A stretch of 20,676 nucleotides of DNA from Actinobacillus sp. (GCA_020026115.1 JAHHQY010000025.1:1-20676), one strand, 5' to 3'; shown: positions 7,316-15,883, counted from the stretch's first letter. A program made the numbers and translations. Notes: generated by a model not told the origin, from the sequence alone.

Positions 7316-7322
7316 AGGCAAA

Positions 7323-7331
7323 ATTATAGCA
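7323..7331 (-). promoter_or_regulatory. Extended -10 promoter of the permease gene
   Basis: On the minus strand TGCTATAAT gives a consensus -10 with the TGn extension. The -35 is poor, as is common with extended -10 promoters. The predicted start falls near 7316, at the edge of the inverted repeat. Confidence 0.6.
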
Positions 7332-7409
7332 AAAAGTGGTGCAAGATAAAGCAGTATTCAAGGAATTACGCTCATTTAGTTAAAAAGAGGCTCATTAAAG
7401 TTCGCCCTT

Positions 7410-8498
7410 TTACGACCATAAACTCATTTGTAAATCCGACTGCACTTCAGGCGGTTTTTGCACTTGAAGGCCAATTAAACGGACATGGCGACCACGGCCT
7501 CGCAACCAAATTTGCGCTAATAAGTTTTCAAAGGTTTGATAGCTAAAATCCACGCCACTTTTTTCTAAAGTCGTGACCGTAAAATCATCAAATTTAAGTT
7601 TTACACCTAATTTATGAAAAGCAGAAAAAGGCAAGTTGGGGCAAACGCGTTGAATACGTTTTTGTAATAAATCAAATAAGGTTACCAGCAAAGGCAAGGC
7701 TTCTTGAAAATTCGCAAAATCATGAATAACCGTGCGTTCCACCCCAATGGATTTACGTTCGCGGTGTGCTTGTACGGGGCGTTCATCGACACCATGACTA
7801 AATTGCCAAATACGCTGGCCGAGTTTACCAAACTGTTGCAGTAATAAATGTTGGCTACTTTTTTGCACATCACCGCAAGTATATAAGCCCATTTTTTGTA
7901 ATTTTTCATTGGTCACTTGCCCGACACTGGGAATTTTTTTTAAAGGCAAATCTTGAATAAAATTCGCAACCTCATTAGGTTTAATGACAAAAAGACCGTT
8001 AGGTTTGTTGTAGTCGGAAGCAATTTTTGCCAAAAATTTTAAAGGCGCAACCCCAGCGGAAGCCGTGAGTGCGGTTTCTTGCCAAATGCGTTGCCGAATT
8101 TCTTCGGCCATCCAAGTTGCCGAGCCGTGGCAATAAGGCGAATGGGACACATCTAAATAGGCTTCATCTAAAGAAAGAGGTTCAACCTGTTCGGTATAAG
8201 AATAAAAAATGCGTTGAATTTGCTGTGAAACTTGACGATATAAAGGCATATTAACGGGCAAAAGCACTAAGTTTGGGCATTTTTTTAATGCTTGAGCTGT
8301 GGGCATGGCACTGTGTAAACCAAACTTTCGCGCCACATAATTACAAGTAGAAAGAACCCCACGACTTCGTGCGCTACCACCGACGGCCACAGGTAAATGG
8401 CGCAAAGTGGGATTTTCACGTATTTCAATGGAAGCATAAAAGCAATCCATATCAATATGAATAATTTTACGTTGCGATGTTGGGACAAGCTCTAACAT
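7410..8498 (-). CDS. dinB: DNA polymerase IV (translesion, Y family)
   Basis: Error-prone polymerase that bypasses lesions at stalled forks. From ATG 8498 it is 362 aa, close to the E. coli 351. The catalytic acidic residues are D16 (HIDMDCFYAS, 14-23) and D111-E112 (SLDEAYLD). C19-F20-Y21 includes the steric gate. The little-finger domain occupies roughly the last third. The C-terminal QMSLW resembles the beta-clamp-binding peptide. A TTG at 8543 with AGGAAT upstream would add 15 non-conserved residues; the ATG has a weak ribosome site, so the start is uncertain. No LexA box is visible upstream, so SOS control is not evident. It is divergent from proQ. Confidence 0.93.
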   Translation of the reverse strand: MLELVPTSQRKIIHIDMDCFYASIEIRENPTLRHLPVAVGGSARSRGVLSTCNYVARKFGLHSAMPTAQALKKCPNLVLLPVNMPLYRQVSQQIQRIFYSYTEQVEPLSLDEAYLDVSHSPYCHGSATWMAEEIRQRIWQETALTASAGVAPLKFLAKIASDYNKPNGLFVIKPNEVANFIQDLPLKKIPSVGQVTNEKLQKMGLYTCGDVQKSSQHLLLQQFGKLGQRIWQFSHGVDERPVQAHRERKSIGVERTVIHDFANFQEALPLLVTLFDLLQKRIQRVCPNLPFSAFHKLGVKLKFDDFTVTTLEKSGVDFSYQTFENLLAQIWLRGRGRHVRLIGLQVQKPPEVQSDLQMSLWS

Positions 8499-8603
8499 AA
8501 ATGTAAAAGTGGAAAAAAGCGAGAAAAGAGAAACCTGTGGCAAATATTCCTAAAAAAGGCAGAGAAAAGCAATAAAAATAAAGGTGTGAAATGCATTTAG
8601 GGT

Positions 8604-8632
8604 TTTAAATCTCTCAGAATTTAGGCTAAAAT
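8604..8632 (+). promoter_or_regulatory. Possible sigma-70 promoter of proQ
   Basis: TTTAAA (8604-8609), a 17-nt spacer and TAAAAT (8627-8632). Transcription would start near 8639, giving a leader of about 60 nt that opens with the hairpin at 8645-8660. Confidence 0.45.
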
Positions 8633-8644
8633 GCGCTGAATTTT

Positions 8645-8660
8645 CCCTAAGCAATTAGGG
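8645..8660 (+). other. Hairpin with GCAA tetraloop in the proQ 5' leader
   Basis: CCCTAA (8645-8650) and TTAGGG (8655-8660) pair perfectly around GCAA, a stable GNRA tetraloop. It would sit a few bases from the predicted mRNA 5' end and 41 nt before the ATG. It could protect the 5' end or be a binding site for an RNA-binding protein. Confidence 0.5.
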
Positions 8661-8701
8661 TAACCCATTAACTTTTATTGAATTACAAACAGGAAAAACC
8701 T

Positions 8702-9379
8702 ATGACAGAAATGGCGCAAGCTACAGCGAATGTGGCAGAAGAACAAACCGTAGCAGTAGAAAAATTGGCGAATAATAAAGCGATTTTAGCTTATGTGGCG
8801 GAAAAATTCCCTCGTTGCTTTATTTTAGAAGGGGAAGCAAAACCTTTAAAAATTAATATTTTCCAAGATCTTGCAGCGGCATTAGCGGATGATCCTAAAG
8901 TAAGTCGTACCCAATTACGCCATTTTTTACGCGCTTATACGACAAACTGGCGCTATTTACACGGTTGCCGAGCTGGCGCTCAACGTGTAGATTTAGACGG
9001 TAATCCTTGCGGTGAGTTGGAAGCTGAACATGTGGCATTCGCGGCAGAAAAATTAGCGCAAGCGAAAGCACAAGTACAAGAAAAACGTGCTGAAGAACGT
9101 AAAAAACAACGTGTTGCACAAAACAAAAAAACAGCAAAATCCGAACAAAAACCTAACGCAAAACGCGCACCAGCACGTCGACGTGTCAATCAACAAGTTA
9201 AACTTGCACCATTATCCGCTGAGGTAATTGCTCAATTAAGCAAAGGAAGTCAAGTACGCGTTAAAGCAGGTGAACGAGTTCAAAATGCAACGGTTTTAGA
9301 AACCAAAGATGGCACAGCACGAGTTCAATTACAAAATGGTTTAACCATTAATGTGCCAGTAGATCGTTTATTTGCTTAA
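8702..9379 (+). CDS. proQ: RNA chaperone ProQ
   Basis: Cytoplasmic RNA-binding protein of the ProQ/FinO family that binds structured 3' ends of sRNAs and mRNAs and affects their stability. The protein is 225 aa, close to E. coli length. The N-terminal FinO-like domain (about 22-130) includes FPRCFILEGEAKPLKINIF and RAYTTNWRYLHGCRAGAQRVDLDGNPCGEL. A charged lysine/arginine-rich linker (about 130-175) follows. The C-terminal Tudor-like domain (about 180-225) contains GSQVRVKAGERVQNATVLE. ATG 8702 is preceded by AGGAAA. The next gene is prc, 41 nt away; the same pair occurs in E. coli. Confidence 0.96.
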   Translation: MTEMAQATANVAEEQTVAVEKLANNKAILAYVAEKFPRCFILEGEAKPLKINIFQDLAAALADDPKVSRTQLRHFLRAYTTNWRYLHGCRAGAQRVDLDGNPCGELEAEHVAFAAEKLAQAKAQVQEKRAEERKKQRVAQNKKTAKSEQKPNAKRAPARRRVNQQVKLAPLSAEVIAQLSKGSQVRVKAGERVQNATVLETKDGTARVQLQNGLTINVPVDRLFA

Positions 9380-9420
9380 TTTTTTATGAACGGTTTAGCC
9401 TTTAAAATTTACGAGAAACT

Positions 9421-11523
9421 ATGAAGTTAAGAAAAATTCATCGTCCTTTTGCCTTACTAAGTTTAGGCGCATTAATTTTTGCTTTATCAGAAGCTTGTGC
9501 GCAAGCGCCTCATATCGCCTCAGAAAATGTCACGCATAACGTGAAAAAAGTGGCGCTATCACAAGTGCCTTTATTAAAAGAAAGCGATATTGTTATGCCA
9601 AAACCCAGTGCGGATAACGCATTGGCGACCTTGCGAACCACGCGTCGCTTGGAAACTTCTCATTATCGCAAAATTAATTTAAACGATGAGTTTTCCCTTA
9701 AAGTGCTAAACCGTTATTTAGATAGTTTAGATTACAATCACAACACTTTTTTACAGTCGGATATTGAGCAAATTCGTGAAAAATATGGTCGTTGTTTTGA
9801 TGATGAATTAAAACAAGGCAAATTAGACAGCGCTTTTGCAATTTATCAACTTATGGCTAAACGCCGTTATGAACGTTATGCTTACGCGTTGTCGCTTTTA
9901 GCTCAAGAACCTAATTTAGCCGATGATGACAAAATAGAAATCGACCGCGAAAAAGCTCCTTGGCCCCAAAATACGGCGCAAGCGAATGCCTTATGGAAAG
10001 ATCGCGTAGAAAATGACGTGATTAACCAAAAATTAAAAGGTAAAAGCTGGCCTGAAATTCAAGAAAAACTCACCAAACGTTATAACTTGGGCATTCGCCG
10101 TTTAACTCAAACTCATGCCGATGATATAACCCAACTTTATCTCAATGCGTTTGCTCGTGAAATTGATCCTCATACCAGTTATTTAGCACCTCGTAGTGCG
10201 AAAAGTTTTGATGAAAGTATGAATCTTTCATTAGAAGGAATTGGCGCAACGTTGCAAATGGAAGATGATGAAACGGTGATTAAGTCCTTAGTCACAGGCG
10301 CACCGGCTGCACGCAGTAAGCAAATTAAAGCGGGCGATAAAATTATTGGCGTAGGGCAAAGCAAAGATAAGATTGAAGACGTAGTAGGCTGGCGTTTAAG
10401 TGACGTGGTGGATAAAGTCAAAGGCAAAAAAGGCAGTAAAGTTTATTTGGAAATTGAGCCTGAAAAAGGGGGAAAATCCAAATTAGTCGTATTAGAACGA
10501 GATACGATTCGTCTTGAAGACCAAGCGGCCAAATTAAGCTTGGAAAAAGTTGAAAATCAACAAATTGGCGTTATTAAAATTCCTAGTTTTTATATGGGAT
10601 TAACTCGCGATGTACGTCAATTACTCGCGGAAGTAAAACAGAAAAAAGTCGACGCACTCATTATTGATTTACGCGAAAATGGTGGCGGTTCTTTAAAAGA
10701 AGTGATTGAATTAAGCGGACTTTTTATTACTGATGGGCCTATCGTACAAGTGCGCGATGCTCAACATAATATTCGCGTTTATGAAGACCCCGATCACCAA
10801 TTAGTTTATGCCGGCCCATTACTTGTGATGATTAATCGTTATAGCGCATCGGCTTCAGAAATTTTCGCCGCCGCTATGCAAGATTATCAACGCGCGTTAA
10901 TTTTAGGGCAAAATAGTTACGGAAAAGGAACCGTACAACAAAGTAGACCTTTGTTAAGTCCTTTATATGATGAAGTGACGCAAAAACCGATAGGCATTTT
11001 GCAATATACAATACAAAAATTTTATCGTGTTAATGGCTGTAGCACGCAAATTAAAGGCGTAAAACCCGATATTACTTTCCCTGAAATTATTGATGCGAAA
11101 GAATACGGCGAGGAACAAGAAGATAACGCGTTACCTTGGGATCGCATTCCTTCCGCGTTTTATTTACAAGCGCCATCTTTAACGCCTGCATTACCAAGTT
11201 TGCGCGAAAAACATCAAGCGCGCATGGCAAAAGATCCGGAATTTATTGTATTAAATGAAACCTTGGCGGAACGAAAACTTTTACGCGAGAAAAAATACTT
11301 TTCCTTGCAATATGCCGAACGGAAAGCGGAAAACGATAAAGACGAAGCGAAACGTTTGAAAGATTTAAATGCGCGTTTTAAACGAGAAGGGAAAGCGCCT
11401 TTAAAAAATTTAGACGACTTACCGAAAGATTATGAAGCGCCCGATTTCTTCTTAACGGAAGCGGAGAAAATTGCCGTGGATTTAATTCGTTATCAAAAAG
11501 CCCATCCGCAACACAACCAATAA
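9421..11523 (+). CDS. prc: Periplasmic tail-specific carboxy-terminal protease Prc (Tsp)
   Basis: S41-family protease that cleaves C-terminal nonpolar tails of periplasmic proteins and lipoproteins and regulates peptidoglycan hydrolases in E. coli. The protein is 700 aa; E. coli has 682. The signal peptide ends near residue 27 (ACA-QAP). A helical N-terminal domain precedes a PDZ domain (about 260-345). The catalytic dyad is S477 in SASASEIF and K502 in GKGTVQ, 25 residues apart as in E. coli. REIDPHTSYLAP (246-257) is typical. The Shine-Dalgarno is weak (ACGAGA), so expression may depend on proQ; a 12-codon frame ends overlapping this ATG. An inverted repeat of the dispersed motif follows the stop and may act as terminator. 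Confidence 0.96.
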   Translation: MKLRKIHRPFALLSLGALIFALSEACAQAPHIASENVTHNVKKVALSQVPLLKESDIVMPKPSADNALATLRTTRRLETSHYRKINLNDEFSLKVLNRYLDSLDYNHNTFLQSDIEQIREKYGRCFDDELKQGKLDSAFAIYQLMAKRRYERYAYALSLLAQEPNLADDDKIEIDREKAPWPQNTAQANALWKDRVENDVINQKLKGKSWPEIQEKLTKRYNLGIRRLTQTHADDITQLYLNAFAREIDPHTSYLAPRSAKSFDESMNLSLEGIGATLQMEDDETVIKSLVTGAPAARSKQIKAGDKIIGVGQSKDKIEDVVGWRLSDVVDKVKGKKGSKVYLEIEPEKGGKSKLVVLERDTIRLEDQAAKLSLEKVENQQIGVIKIPSFYMGLTRDVRQLLAEVKQKKVDALIIDLRENGGGSLKEVIELSGLFITDGPIVQVRDAQHNIRVYEDPDHQLVYAGPLLVMINRYSASASEIFAAAMQDYQRALILGQNSYGKGTVQQSRPLLSPLYDEVTQKPIGILQYTIQKFYRVNGCSTQIKGVKPDITFPEIIDAKEYGEEQEDNALPWDRIPSAFYLQAPSLTPALPSLREKHQARMAKDPEFIVLNETLAERKLLREKKYFSLQYAERKAENDKDEAKRLKDLNARFKREGKAPLKNLDDLPKDYEAPDFFLTEAEKIAVDLIRYQKAHPQHNQ

Positions 11524-11530
11524 TAAACTT

Positions 11531-11572
11531 AACTCGCGCCGAAAAGTTGTCGACCATTTTTCGGCGCGAGTT
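11531..11572. repeat. Inverted pair of the motif after prc
   Basis: AACTCGCGCCGAAAA (11531-11545) and TTTTCGGCGCGAGTT (11558-11572) are perfect 15-bp arms with a 12-nt loop. Both hold exact motif copies. It starts 8 nt after the prc stop and is followed by TTATTTTACG, so it probably terminates proQ-prc transcripts. Confidence 0.85.
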
Positions 11573-11582
11573 ATTTTACGTC

Positions 11583-11611
11583 TTGAATTTCCTAATAAAA
11601 ACGCCTATGCT
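11583..11611 (+). promoter_or_regulatory. Possible promoter of pepN
   Basis: TTGAAT (11583-11588), 17-nt spacer, TATGCT (11606-11611). Each hexamer matches 4 of 6 consensus bases. It lies 38 nt before the pepN start and just after the inverted repeat. Confidence 0.45.
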
Positions 11612-11649
11612 AATTCGCAATTTTTTTACTTTATGATTTAGGTTAAATT

Positions 11650-14256
11650 ATGCAAGCTAAAGCGAAATACAGAAAAGATTATCTTTCCCCAGCATTTACA
11701 ATCAGTGATATTTTCCTTGATTTTCAATTAGATCCAAATAAAACACAGGTCACCGCGATAAGCGATGTGCAACGCCTAGATGCCAATGCGCAAGTATTGC
11801 GTTTAGATGGACATAGCATGCAATTAGTGAGCGTGAAAATTAACGGCGAGCCTTTTACGGATTACCAAAAAGATAAACAAAGTTTAAGTTTAAATGTCGG
11901 CGCTTTGGGTGATGCCTTTAAATTAGAAATTGTGACTTTATTAGAACCGGCGAAAAACACCTCATTACAAGGTTTATATCAATCTGGCGAAGCCTTATGT
12001 ACACAATGTGAAGCGGAAGGTTTTCGTCAAATCACTTACTTCTTAGACCGTCCAGACGTGTTAGCGCGCTACACAACGAAAATTACGGCCGATAAAAAAG
12101 CTTATCCATATTTGCTTTCTAATGGGAATTGCCTTGCAAAAGGTGAGTTAGAAAATGCGAAACATTGGGTTGAATGGCAAGACCCATTCCCAAAACCAAG
12201 CTATTTATTTGCATTGGTTGCCGGTGATTTTGATGTATTAGAAGATCATTTCGTTACGAAAAGTGGACGTGATGTAAAACTAGAATTATTTGTAGATCGC
12301 GGAAATTTAGATCGTGCCGATTTTGCGATGGCAAGCTTAAAAAAAGCAATGCAATGGGACGAAGAACGTTTTGGCTTAGAGTATGATTTAGATATTTATA
12401 TGGTTGTGGCCGTGGACTTCTTTAATATGGGCGCAATGGAAAACAAAGGCTTAAATGTCTTTAACTCTAAATATGTGCTAGCAAACCCACAAACCGCAAC
12501 AGATGAGGATTATCTTGGCGTTGAATCTGTCATTGGCCACGAATATTTTCATAACTGGACGGGTAACCGCGTAACTTGTCGTGACTGGTTCCAACTTTCC
12601 TTAAAAGAAGGCTTAACTGTTTTTAGAGATCAAGAGTTTTCTTCTGATATGGGATCGCGTGCAGTGAATCGTGTCAATAACGTGAAAGTTTTGCGTACCT
12701 TACAATTTGCAGAAGACGCTAGCCCAATGGCTCACCCAATTCGACCTGAAAAAGTCATTGAAATGAATAACTTCTATACAATGACCGTTTATGAAAAAGG
12801 CTCAGAAGTGATTCGTATGATGCATACTTTATTAGGCGAAGAAGGCTTCCAAGCGGGTATGCGTAAATATATTAGCGAAAATGACGGAAAAGCGGCGACT
12901 TGCGATGATTTTGTAAATGCGATGCAAGAAGCCAGTGGGGTAGATTTAAGCCAATTTAAGCGCTGGTATAGTCAATCTGGTACGCCAGTTTTAACGGTTA
13001 CGGATGCGTTTGATGAAAACACACAAAGCTACCGTTTAACCGTGAAACAACATACGCCTGTTACGGCGGATCAAATGGAAAAAGTGAATTTGCATATTCC
13101 ATTAAAAATGGCGTTATACAATCAGCAAGGTGAAGAATTACCTCTTGTTTTTGCCAACCAAGCGGTAAATGATGTGTTAAATATTAAGGAAAGCGAAGAA
13201 ACCTTTGAATTCCAAGGTATGCAACAACGACCAATTCCGGCATTATTATGCGATTTTTCAGCACCGGTTAAATTAAATTATGCGTATACCAGCGAACAGC
13301 TTATTACCTTAATGAAGTTTGCAAAAAATGATTTTATTCGTTGGGACGCAGCGCAAATGTTGTTTAATCAAGTATTAACACAAAATGTTAACGCTTACCA
13401 ATTAGGTCAACCTTTTGATTTCCCTGAAGAAATTCTAGCGGCATTCTATTGGATTTTACAACAATACAAAGGTAAAGAAGCCATCACGGCGTTAATTCTT
13501 ACATTGCCAAAAACGACTGAATTTGCAGAGTTATTCAAAACGATTGATCCCACTGCGATTGTCAATGCTCATCAATTTATGCAAAAAACACTTGCGGAAT
13601 ACTTAAAAATTCCATGTCTTGCGATTTATCAAGCCTTAAAAGCAGGGGAATACGTCTTTACGCAAGAAGCTATTGCCGATCGCGCGTTGCGTAATTTATG
13701 TTTATCTTATTTAGCCTTCACTAATATGGGAGAAAATTTATTAGCCCGTCATTATTTTGAAGCAGATAATATGACGGATACATTATCGGCGTTAAATTCT
13801 GCAACAAAAGCACAATTAGCTTGCGCAGAAACATTATTGCGAGATTTTGAAGAAAAATGGGCGCATGATGGCTTAGTTATGGATAAATGGTTTGCTTTAC
13901 AAGCAGTTAGAACAGATGCTGCGGCATTAACAAGAGTGAAAAATCTTATGCACCATCGCAGTTTTTCTATGCAAAATCCAAACCGCGTACGCAGTTTAAT
14001 TGGCGCATTTTCTAGTCAAAATTTAGGCGCGTTCCATAATGAAGACGGCTCGGGTTATCGTTTCTTAACAGAAATTTTAATGGAATTAAACGCCAGCAAT
14101 CCACAAATAGCTTCACGTTTAATTGAGCCATTAATTCGCTTTAATCGTTACGACAATCAACGTCAAGCTTTAATGAAATCCGCCTTAGAACGCTTACAAA
14201 AAGTAGAAAATCTTTCTAATGATCTTTTTGAAAAAATTGAGAAAGCCTTACAATAA
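11650..14256 (+). CDS. pepN: Aminopeptidase N (M1 zinc metallopeptidase)
   Basis: Major cytosolic aminopeptidase that removes N-terminal residues in the late steps of peptide breakdown. It has 868 aa; E. coli PepN has 870. The exopeptidase motif GAMEN is at 261-265. The zinc site HEYFH (297-301) has E320 as third ligand, and the conserved tyrosine lies in NNFYTMTVYEKGSE. The N-terminal beta domain is about 1-185, the catalytic domain about 186-440, and the C-terminal helical domain follows. No signal peptide is present. The ribosome site is modest (TAGG). It stands alone between an inverted repeat upstream and a strong terminator downstream. Confidence 0.97.
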   Translation: MQAKAKYRKDYLSPAFTISDIFLDFQLDPNKTQVTAISDVQRLDANAQVLRLDGHSMQLVSVKINGEPFTDYQKDKQSLSLNVGALGDAFKLEIVTLLEPAKNTSLQGLYQSGEALCTQCEAEGFRQITYFLDRPDVLARYTTKITADKKAYPYLLSNGNCLAKGELENAKHWVEWQDPFPKPSYLFALVAGDFDVLEDHFVTKSGRDVKLELFVDRGNLDRADFAMASLKKAMQWDEERFGLEYDLDIYMVVAVDFFNMGAMENKGLNVFNSKYVLANPQTATDEDYLGVESVIGHEYFHNWTGNRVTCRDWFQLSLKEGLTVFRDQEFSSDMGSRAVNRVNNVKVLRTLQFAEDASPMAHPIRPEKVIEMNNFYTMTVYEKGSEVIRMMHTLLGEEGFQAGMRKYISENDGKAATCDDFVNAMQEASGVDLSQFKRWYSQSGTPVLTVTDAFDENTQSYRLTVKQHTPVTADQMEKVNLHIPLKMALYNQQGEELPLVFANQAVNDVLNIKESEETFEFQGMQQRPIPALLCDFSAPVKLNYAYTSEQLITLMKFAKNDFIRWDAAQMLFNQVLTQNVNAYQLGQPFDFPEEILAAFYWILQQYKGKEAITALILTLPKTTEFAELFKTIDPTAIVNAHQFMQKTLAEYLKIPCLAIYQALKAGEYVFTQEAIADRALRNLCLSYLAFTNMGENLLARHYFEADNMTDTLSALNSATKAQLACAETLLRDFEEKWAHDGLVMDKWFALQAVRTDAAALTRVKNLMHHRSFSMQNPNRVRSLIGAFSSQNLGAFHNEDGSGYRFLTEILMELNASNPQIASRLIEPLIRFNRYDNQRQALMKSALERLQKVENLSNDLFEKIEKALQ

Positions 14257-14282
14257 AAAAGAGAAGCGCTTTATTTTATAAG

Positions 14283-14322
14283 AAAATCCCAGCTTTCAAG
14301 AGGAAAGTTGGGATTTTTTTTT
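14283..14322 (+). terminator. Rho-independent terminator after pepN
   Basis: A 13-bp stem (14285-14297 with 14303-14315) contains one G-U pair, has loop AAGAG, and is followed by a T-run to 14322. The preceding A-run makes it possibly bidirectional. It begins 26 nt after the pepN stop. Confidence 0.88.
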
Positions 14323-14398
14323 ACAAAAATTCTTTGCGAGAAAAGATTAGGCGCACATAAAATTTGTGCGAAATGTGATCTCGCGCAGAAAAAAAGCC

Positions 14399-14427
14399 TT
14401 TACAATATAAAATTGTTGTTATAAATT
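14399..14427 (+). promoter_or_regulatory. Possible promoter of the alcohol dehydrogenase
   Basis: TTTACA (14399-14404) followed by overlapping -10 candidates TATAAA (14420-14425, 15-nt spacer) and TAAATT (14422-14427, 17-nt spacer). TGTGATCT at 14374-14381 upstream looks like half a CRP site, but its partner half is poor. Confidence 0.4.
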
Positions 14428-14458
14428 TGTTAACGAAATGTAACAAAACAAACAACAA
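14413..14458. promoter_or_regulatory. Nested dyad with ArcA-like box before the alcohol dehydrogenase
   Basis: Outer arms TTGTTGTT (14413-14420) and AACAACAA (14451-14458) enclose perfect inner arms TTTGTTA (14426-14432) and TAACAAA (14441-14447). Inside it, GTTAACGAAATGTAA (14429-14443) matches the ArcA consensus GTTAATTAAATGTTA at 12 of 15 positions. It covers the -10 and likely start region, a position suited to repression under changing redox state. Confidence 0.5.
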
Positions 14459-14473
14459 CCCCTCGGAGGATTT

Positions 14474-15634
14474 ATGGCCACTTACTATTTCATTCCAACA
14501 AAAAGTCTTTTTGGCGCAGGCTGTATCGAAGAAATTGGCAAAATTGCCCATTCTTTAACTATGAAAAAAGCGTTAATTGTGACAGATAGTTTTTTAACAA
14601 AAACAGGTGTGGCACAAAAAATTGTGGATATCCTTCAAAATGCAGGGGTTGAATCCGTTATTTTTGATGAAGTTGTGCCAAATCCAACCGATCGAAATGT
14701 AGAAGATGGTGAAGCTTTATACAAAAAAGAAGGCTGTGATGCCATTATTACTTTAGGGGGCGGTTCATCTCACGACTGCGGAAAAGGGATTGCGTTAGTT
14801 TGTCAAAACGGTGGACGTATTCACGATTATGAAGGCGTTGATGTGTCTAAAAAACAATTAATGCCATTAATCGCGATTAACACCACAGCAGGGACGGCTT
14901 CAGAAATGACAAGATTTGCGATTATTACTGACACAAAACGTCATGTGAAAATGGCCATCTTAGACTGGCGTGTTACCCCATTAGTTGCGATTAACGATGC
15001 GAATTTAATGGCAAGTATGCCACCTTCATTAACAGCCGCCACAGGTATGGACGCTTTAACCCATGCCATTGAAGCTTACGTTTCTACCGCGCATACGCCA
15101 TTAACAGATTGTGCGGCCCTTAAAGCGATTTCTTTAATTAGTCGCTATTTACCGATTGCCGTTGCCAATGGCGATGATTTAGAAGCGCGCGAAAATATGG
15201 CTTATGCACAATATTTAGCAGGTGTCGCTTTCAATAATGCTTCATTAGGTTATGTGCATGCGATGGCACACCAATTAGGTGGGGTTTATAATTTACCGCA
15301 TGGCGTATGTAATGCCTTATTATTACCTTATGTTTGTAAATTTAATTTAATAGGCGCAGGCGAACGTTATGTGGACATCGCGAAAGAAATGGGCTTATGC
15401 GTGAAACATAAAAACGTACGTCAAATTGGCTTAGAATTAGTGCAATACATTAAAGATTTCGGTGATAATTTAGGTATTCCAGCGAATTTAGCCGTGTTAG
15501 GTGTGCAAGAAGAAGACTTCCACAAAATGGCTGTAAATGCGAAAAAAGACGCTTGCCATTTAACCAATCCACGTCAAGCAACGATTGAACAAGTGGTGCA
15601 TATGTTTACAGATGCCTACCGCGGTGAAATTTAA
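14474..15634 (+). CDS. adhB: Iron-containing alcohol dehydrogenase (AdhB-like)
   Basis: Group III NAD(P)-dependent alcohol dehydrogenase, probably interconverting acetaldehyde and ethanol or similar short alcohols. It has 386 aa. GGGSSHD (95-101) is the dinucleotide-binding motif. Metal ligands are D193, H197, H262 and H276 in GMDALTHAIEAY and YVHAMAHQLGGVYNLPHG. Long stretches, such as INTTAGTASEMTRF and MAFNNASLGYVHAMAHQ with small changes, recall Zymomonas mobilis AdhB; FucO and YiaY are more distant alternatives. Substrate is inferred from that resemblance. GGAGG is 4 nt before ATG 14474. It is monocistronic, with a terminator on both sides and an ArcA-like operator in front, which fits a fermentation gene. 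Confidence 0.9.
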   Translation: MATYYFIPTKSLFGAGCIEEIGKIAHSLTMKKALIVTDSFLTKTGVAQKIVDILQNAGVESVIFDEVVPNPTDRNVEDGEALYKKEGCDAIITLGGGSSHDCGKGIALVCQNGGRIHDYEGVDVSKKQLMPLIAINTTAGTASEMTRFAIITDTKRHVKMAILDWRVTPLVAINDANLMASMPPSLTAATGMDALTHAIEAYVSTAHTPLTDCAALKAISLISRYLPIAVANGDDLEARENMAYAQYLAGVAFNNASLGYVHAMAHQLGGVYNLPHGVCNALLLPYVCKFNLIGAGERYVDIAKEMGLCVKHKNVRQIGLELVQYIKDFGDNLGIPANLAVLGVQEEDFHKMAVNAKKDACHLTNPRQATIEQVVHMFTDAYRGEI

Positions 15635-15654
15635 TCTAGAAAGAGAGTTGTATA

Positions 15655-15680
15655 AAACCACGTTTCGGCGTGGTTTTTTT
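15655..15680 (+). terminator. Rho-independent terminator after the alcohol dehydrogenase
   Basis: AAACCACG (15655-15662) / CGTGGTTT (15669-15676) with a TTTCGG loop and T-run to 15680, 20 nt after the stop codon. Confidence 0.9.
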
Positions 15681-15726
15681 ATCACTGCATTTCTGAAAAC
15701 TTGCGAAAAAAAACAGATTTTTAACG

Positions 15727-15800
15727 TATAATAGAAAGGCTTAGTTACATTTCTAGCCTGTTTATTTAAAGTTTTTTTAATTGGGAAAAACCTAATTAAA
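15727..15800 (+). promoter_or_regulatory. Promoter and structured leader upstream of rnm
   Basis: A consensus -10 TATAAT (15727-15732) lacks a good -35; TTGCGA is 20 nt upstream. The transcript would carry about 145 nt of leader. Two hairpins are visible: AGGCT (15737-15741) with AGCCT (15755-15759), and a 10-bp stem with one G-U, TTTAATTGGG (15776-15785) with CCTAATTAAA (15791-15800), loop AAAAA. Neither has a downstream T-run. No known riboswitch is recognised. Confidence 0.45.
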
Positions 15801-15857
15801 GTCAATTCTAGGCAAAATTAATCCATACTTTGCTCAAAAACATGTAGAATACCGATT

Positions 15858-15867
15858 TTCGGCGCGA
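15858..15867 (-). repeat. Solo copy of the motif upstream of rnm
   Basis: TTCGGCGCGA, exact, on the plus strand (motif orientation minus), 16 nt before the rnm ATG. Its full context on the minus strand is CACTCGCGCCGAAAATCGG. The partner arm is absent. Confidence 0.6.
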
Positions 15868-15883
15868 GTGAGAAATTTTCCTT

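Noticed and set aside
5400..8075. Canonical uptake signals: ACCGCACGT near 5635, GAGTGCGGT near 8067, ACCGCTTCT near 5412
   Set aside because: Each differs by one base from a known core and all are inside coding sequence; no exact AAGTGCGGT or ACAAGCGGT copy was found on either strand.
8499..8701. LexA box for dinB in the dinB-proQ gap
   Set aside because: No CTG-N10-CAG palindrome with A/T-rich centre was found.
14370..14391. CRP site upstream of the alcohol dehydrogenase
   Set aside because: TGTGATCT is a good half-site but the opposite half (GCAGA) is poor, so it is not listed as a feature.
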